Below are positions 60,131 through 64,000 of a DNA stretch of 64,000 bases, piece by piece. Numbering within the stretch: position 1 is the stretch's first letter; each line of letters begins with the position of its first letter. The notes beneath the pieces were generated by a model that ran no database searches, was not told the DNA's origin, and saw only the letters and a list, made by a program, of their open reading frames with translations. A program made the translations under genes and the position numbers. This DNA comes from Clitoria ternatea (taxonomy: Eukaryota > Streptophyta > Magnoliopsida > Fabales > Fabaceae): positions 92,512,001 to 92,576,000 of the forward strand of contig CM075676.1 of assembly GCA_037962975.1 (NCBI GenBank), in the 5' to 3' direction.

Positions 60131-60450
60131 CCCAATTTTTTATTTCTTCACTTCTTTCATAATTTATGGGTTCTCTCTCATATCTTCATATATGGGACGA
60201 GGCGTATGCTCGATGTACGAACCTTTTCCGTTGTAACTTTGTCATATCGTATACCCATTTGGGCTATTCATTATCAATCCAGTTCATTAAAAACGTTAAA
60301 ACTTTCATTCTTCATTTTCTATGATTCGGGTCTTGATGTAATTGTTGAAGTGTTAAACCTCATTTAAAATATGAAAAATTTAGTCACATTTTTATTGAAT
60401 TAATTATCTTAATTACATCGGGTCCGGGTTATGGAAATCGGGGTGTAACA

Positions 60451-62082
60451 CCCTTACCAAATTCACGATGTTCTGGTTCTCACATATTCCCCTAAGGAAT
60501 GTGTCATGTTTTCCAGAACTTACAGAAAAATTCCTCACCTAGTTTGCCTCTAGCCGAGTAGTCCAGCAAACCTCACATAGCTTGGTCAATCTAAAGCAGG
60601 GTAGGAGAGAGGCACTCAAATAACTTATGGCCCGTTTCAATGAACGGGCCATACAGACCCGAGATCTAAGCTCAAAAGTAGCCCTCTATGCAATTCAAAC
60701 GGGATTGCGCCTAAGTAAATTTTCTAACTCCTTAGCTAAAAAACTCATCTCAATATGGATGATTTCAGGCAAAGAGCATGTTACATGAACATGGAAGAAT
60801 GAGAGGCCGATCAGGTAGGAAACTCCAAGAAATGAGTCATAAGGAAGGAATCACGAAAGAAAAGCCCCTGACCAAATAAAGAAGCAAGATACATGGCCTA
60901 CCCCAATCCAAAATATAATACGTGCACCCCTCTAAACAGCAAACGTGGCAAGATCATGCATGAAGTTTACAACACAGGGCCACTCAAGCTCTATCCACCT
61001 AGGGAGTAGGTGAAAGACTTTGATAGGACCAAGTTTTGTGAGTTTCACAGGGCTTTCAGCCATAACATTAAGGATTGTTGGTTGCTTAAGAATCAAATTA
61101 AGCACCTTATACGGTAAGGATACTTGGAGAGGTTCATCGACCAAGGCAGAGAGACACCACGAGAAACCGGGTGGAAATGAGAAAGAGAGTCCTCGAGATA
61201 GTTGGAACTATAACCACATGAATGCCCTAAACATGAGCGTAAGCATTCCCGATCCCATAAGGTAGAGGACATAAGAAGTTATGGAAAAAGAATCATCCAT
61301 ACCATTTCTGGTGGTTTCCCTAAAATTAGAGTTGGCACATCACGGGGAGTGGGACATGTTAACTCTAAACGCTGCCTCCTAAACAATAGAGCCCTTACAT
61401 TTGACAACTCGGACCTCCCATGGGACTCATAAACAATGATGAATCGATGATGGTTGCAATGGAAGTAGCAGAATGCATCATTTGGAGACTGCTAGTTGGT
61501 CAGGGAAGTTCCACAGACATCTCTGTTGGAAAGCCTACAAATGACTCAAACTACCCCACACTTAGCTCAAAAGGTATGACAGAGCACTGCTCAGCTTCAC
61601 GGGAGACTTAGTATAAGTCATGGGATACATAGAGCTGAGAACAATCTTTGGATCAAGAGAGGACAATAAAATAGTCATGGTCAAATATCTAGCTGTTGAC
61701 ATCCCCAGCTTCTACAACACTATACTTAAATACCTGATGCTCAATGCACTTGGTGTAATTGTTTCCACTATCCACCTCACCATGAAATTCCCACTCGGAG
61801 ATGGACATATCAGAGTTGTTCGACCCGGCCTCGAGATAACTCAATAATGCTACCACCAAAGTCTTTAACCTAGAAAAATTTTCATTGTGGAAGAAGACAA
61901 CGAAACGAGTTTTGACCCCAAAGATGAAAGAGAGCATGAACAACCCCAACTAATAGAATCTTTAAAATTAGTGCAGATTGGAACAAGTCCTAGCTAGTGT
62001 ACTTGAGTCAGTGTAATGTTAGACCAAAGCCTTGAAGAATCGTTGATCAACCTTTTATGAGCCAACGCAGACCTCTGTCATT
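60451..62082 (+). pseudogene. Ty3-gypsy gag-protease remnant (non-chromovirus type)
   Basis: With repeated frame changes the plus strand gives a gag finger region (KFCEFHRAFSHNIKDCWLLK, near 61034; the usual form is a C-x-x-H ... H-x-x-x-C/D-C finger), 'LIR-GYLERFID', 'IHTISGGFPKIRVGTSRG', 'LTFDNSDLPWDS' and the protease-like 'ILVGQGSSTDIS' with the following 'LNALGVIVSTIHLTMKFP'. These are in the order of gag-PR in Tat/Athila-type plant gypsy elements. At least ten stops or shifts are present. It reaches an RT-proximal 'ANADLC' just before the TIR element at 62083. Confidence 0.75.
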
Positions 62083-63780
62083 AGTTTTTAGCCAAAATGG
62101 TGTATCTTTTAGAAATATTTACATGTTTGGGGTGGAAAAAATAATATTTGGTGCTATATGGTATAATATGTCAAATCATGTTTTAGTTTCGTATTTTTAA
62201 AGGACGTTTTTGCAAAAACGCATGTCCAAAATACGGAAATGGCTAGAAAAACACACCCTGGTGATGCGTTTTTGTAGTGCCATGAACATTAAAGGAAAAA
62301 CGCACCTTGGACTAGTGTTTTTGACTTTAAAAACGCACCCTTAACCTGTGTTTTTAGGACTGGCACGTACATCAAGATAAAAATGCATCTTCAAGTTACG
62401 TTTTTGAGTAGCAAAACATACCCCAAACACAGCAAGTATATCACATATAAGAATAAGCAAATCAATGTGAGGAAAAGTAGCAAAGTAGTTTATTCCCCTT
62501 TGTACAACAATATGTCAAAAACATATATTGAAAATCAAGTTGTGATAAAGTGATAACATTATTTATAGTCAGTTATTCAAACCTATATCCAAATTACATC
62601 ATCACTAGTTTACTATTTTGCATTTTTTGCTATACATGGTGCTGCCTTTTATATGAAAAACAAGTTTGTGATTTATTTTCTTTAAACTATTTTTAGACCT
62701 CAGCTTTGTTTTTTTCTCTCCCGTTATGTTTAAATAGGCTAAAATTTATTATTTAAATACTATGCATAGGTAAATTATGTATAGCAAGATAATAAATTAA
62801 CATTTTGAAGTGAAACATCAACTTAAATATATTATATTTATATATGTTAACCCTGTTATATATGTTAGAATTCAATTGAATACATTGTAAAACTAATTAT
62901 ATATATTTTTGTAGTAAAAAAAGATTGCTAGAGTACATATTGTTACATTTCACCTCAAATTTAAACACAAATTACTTTATCTTCTTTTCTAAAACTGTGA
63001 AGTGGTTCTATTGTTATTTTTAACTGCCAAAAAAATTTGAAATTGTTTTCTTTTACCAGTTTTAACTGCTATAAAATTTTAATAAATGAGCGAAGTGTAA
63101 TTTGACCTAAGTTTGAGGTAGGGAATAATGTTAACAAATCTAAAATATGATTAGTATAATTTATCTTTTTATTTTTTAGAAAATAACCCAATTAAGAATA
63201 AAAAATAATTGGTACCAAGTGCTACTTTAAAGTTATAAAGTAATATATTCTAATAATTGGTTAATAATAAATATTAATATCTTTAAAGTGTAAATATATA
63301 CATACCAACTAATAATGGTATATTCGTAAATATAAACCTACACTAATAATCTAAATAATATACTGTTTATTTCCCAATTTTCACTATAGTATTCATAAGG
63401 GTGTGCATAACACCACACTGTAAGTTCAAAACAATGTTGTCGTTTTAAATATGTCAAAAACACGGCTTGAAGATGTGTTTTCACCTTGATGTGCGCACCA
63501 GTCCTAAAAACACAGATTGAAGGTGCATTTTTAAAGTAAAAAACGCTAGTCCAAAGTGTGTTTTTTCTTTAATGTCCGTGCCAATGCAAAAACGCATTTC
63601 TAAGGTGCGTTTTTCTAGCCATTTCTGTATTTTAGACATGCATTTTTGAAAAAAAAGTCCCTTGAAAATGCAAAACTAAAATATGATTTGACACATTCTA
63701 TCTCAGACCACCAAATATTATTTTTTTCTACCCCAAACATGAAAATATTTCTAAAAGGTACACTATTTTGACCAAAAACT
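62083..63780. mobile_element. Long-TIR (foldback-like) element, ~1.7 kb
   Basis: The left end AGTTTTTAGCCAAAATGGTG and the reverse complement of the right end AGTTTTTGGTCAAAATAGTG open inverted repeats of about 330 bp (62083-62412 and 63448-63780; roughly 80-85% identical by eye). Both arms carry several copies of AAAAACGCACC / GGTGCGTTTTT about 45 bp apart. The ~1-kb centre is AT-rich and non-coding. No TSD was found: the left flank is CTCTGTCATT and the right CGCACTACTC. It may be a Mutator- or foldback-type non-autonomous element. Confidence 0.7.
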
Positions 63781-64000
63781 CGCACTACTCAGCTTCACGG
63801 GAGACTTAGTACAAGTCATCTGATACACAGAGCTGAAAATGATCTTTGGATCAAGAGAGGACAATAAAACAGTCATGGTCAAATATCTAGTTGTTGACAT
63901 CCCCAACTCCTACAACGCTATACTTGGACGCATAACGCTCAATGCACTCAGTGCAATTGTTTCCATTATCCACCTCCCCATGAAATTCTCACTTGGAGAT
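63781..64000 (+). pseudogene. Second copy of the gypsy protease region, runs off the window
   Basis: It matches 61573-61806 almost continuously (CAGCTTCACGGGAGACTTAG, GGATCAAGAGAGGACAATAA, TCAATGCACT). It thus repeats a part of the gypsy element that lies 0.5 kb left of the TIR element and is not its continuation. The copy here has the CTTGGACGCATAACGCTCAA version, which keeps more of the normal frame (ILGR-x-x-LNAL). Confidence 0.8.

Larger units (their letters stand above)
42189..60450 (+). repeat. Old ~3.7-kb Tekay-type LTR split by two younger insertions
   Basis: Removing the two insertions with proven TSDs (42799-44067, AAGGG; 46434-59714, TTTCT) joins 42189-42798, 44073-46433 and 59720-60450 into one ~3.7-kb sequence. 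It starts TGTAACATC and ends GGGGTGTAACA, as in long gypsy LTRs. Its last part contains about ten copies of a CGCT(C/T)AAGCGA-type palindrome. The flanks are ACTTT on the left and CCCTT on the right, so no TSD remains. It is therefore not a clean solo LTR; one side may have been lost by recombination or deletion. No gag/pol is attached. Confidence 0.65.

Overview
The window looks like a gene-poor, transposon-rich stretch of plant nuclear DNA, most likely from a legume of the Phaseoleae (bean, cowpea, pigeonpea, soybean). The genes have GT-AG introns, plant-only protein families are present, and repeats carrying the palindrome GTAATCGATTAC (15.9-16.1 kb) are of a type I associate with legumes. 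The species cannot be named from sequence alone. I see no rRNA, tRNA, CRISPR or bacterial operon.

Layout. 0.69-7.08 kb: a non-autonomous LTR retrotransposon with 260-bp LTRs. It has no gag/pol but holds a broken TFIIF-alpha exon, a second gene-like fragment and two tandem arrays. 7.4-7.8 kb: the N-terminal part of a RHY1A-like RING ligase gene without its RING. 8.3-8.6 kb: a decayed LINE-type RNase H fragment. 8.8-10.5 kb: an HSP70 pseudogene (minus), paired head-to-head with an intact divergent HSP70 gene (plus, 18.25-20.24 kb). The 7.8 kb between them holds a 3.3-kb solo LTR, a legume dispersed repeat, a 33-bp minisatellite and a 720-bp hAT-type element. 21.2-26.95 kb: an apparently complete, young Mutator-like element (MULE) with 194-bp terminal inverted repeats (TIRs; one mismatch) and a 9-bp target-site duplication (TSD). 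It encodes a 975-aa transposase in five exons and, convergently, a 152-aa GRF-zinc-finger/transmembrane protein. 28.4-30.7 kb: a 497-aa conserved plant protein of unknown function (plus, five exons). 31.7-32.5 kb: a small TIR element. 32.6-36.8 kb: a RING-H2 E3 ligase gene (minus, six exons, 529 aa). 38.1-40.5 kb: a decayed Ty1-copia element. 42.2-60.45 kb: nested LTR elements. An old ~3.7-kb LTR was split by a 1.27-kb solo LTR and by a Tekay-like chromovirus, whose 3' LTR was in turn split by a 2.9-kb solo LTR of a related family. 60.45-64 kb: decayed Ty3-gypsy gag-protease sequence interrupted by a 1.7-kb element with ~330-bp inverted repeats.

The host genes likely to work are the HSP70, the 497-aa protein and the RING-H2 ligase. 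Nothing links them in one pathway. The most interesting unit is the MULE: a two-gene convergent layout like maize MuDR, but with a membrane-anchored GRF zinc-finger protein in the second position. Exon boundaries were derived by hand from reading-frame continuity, GT/AG sites and recalled family sequences, not from alignments.
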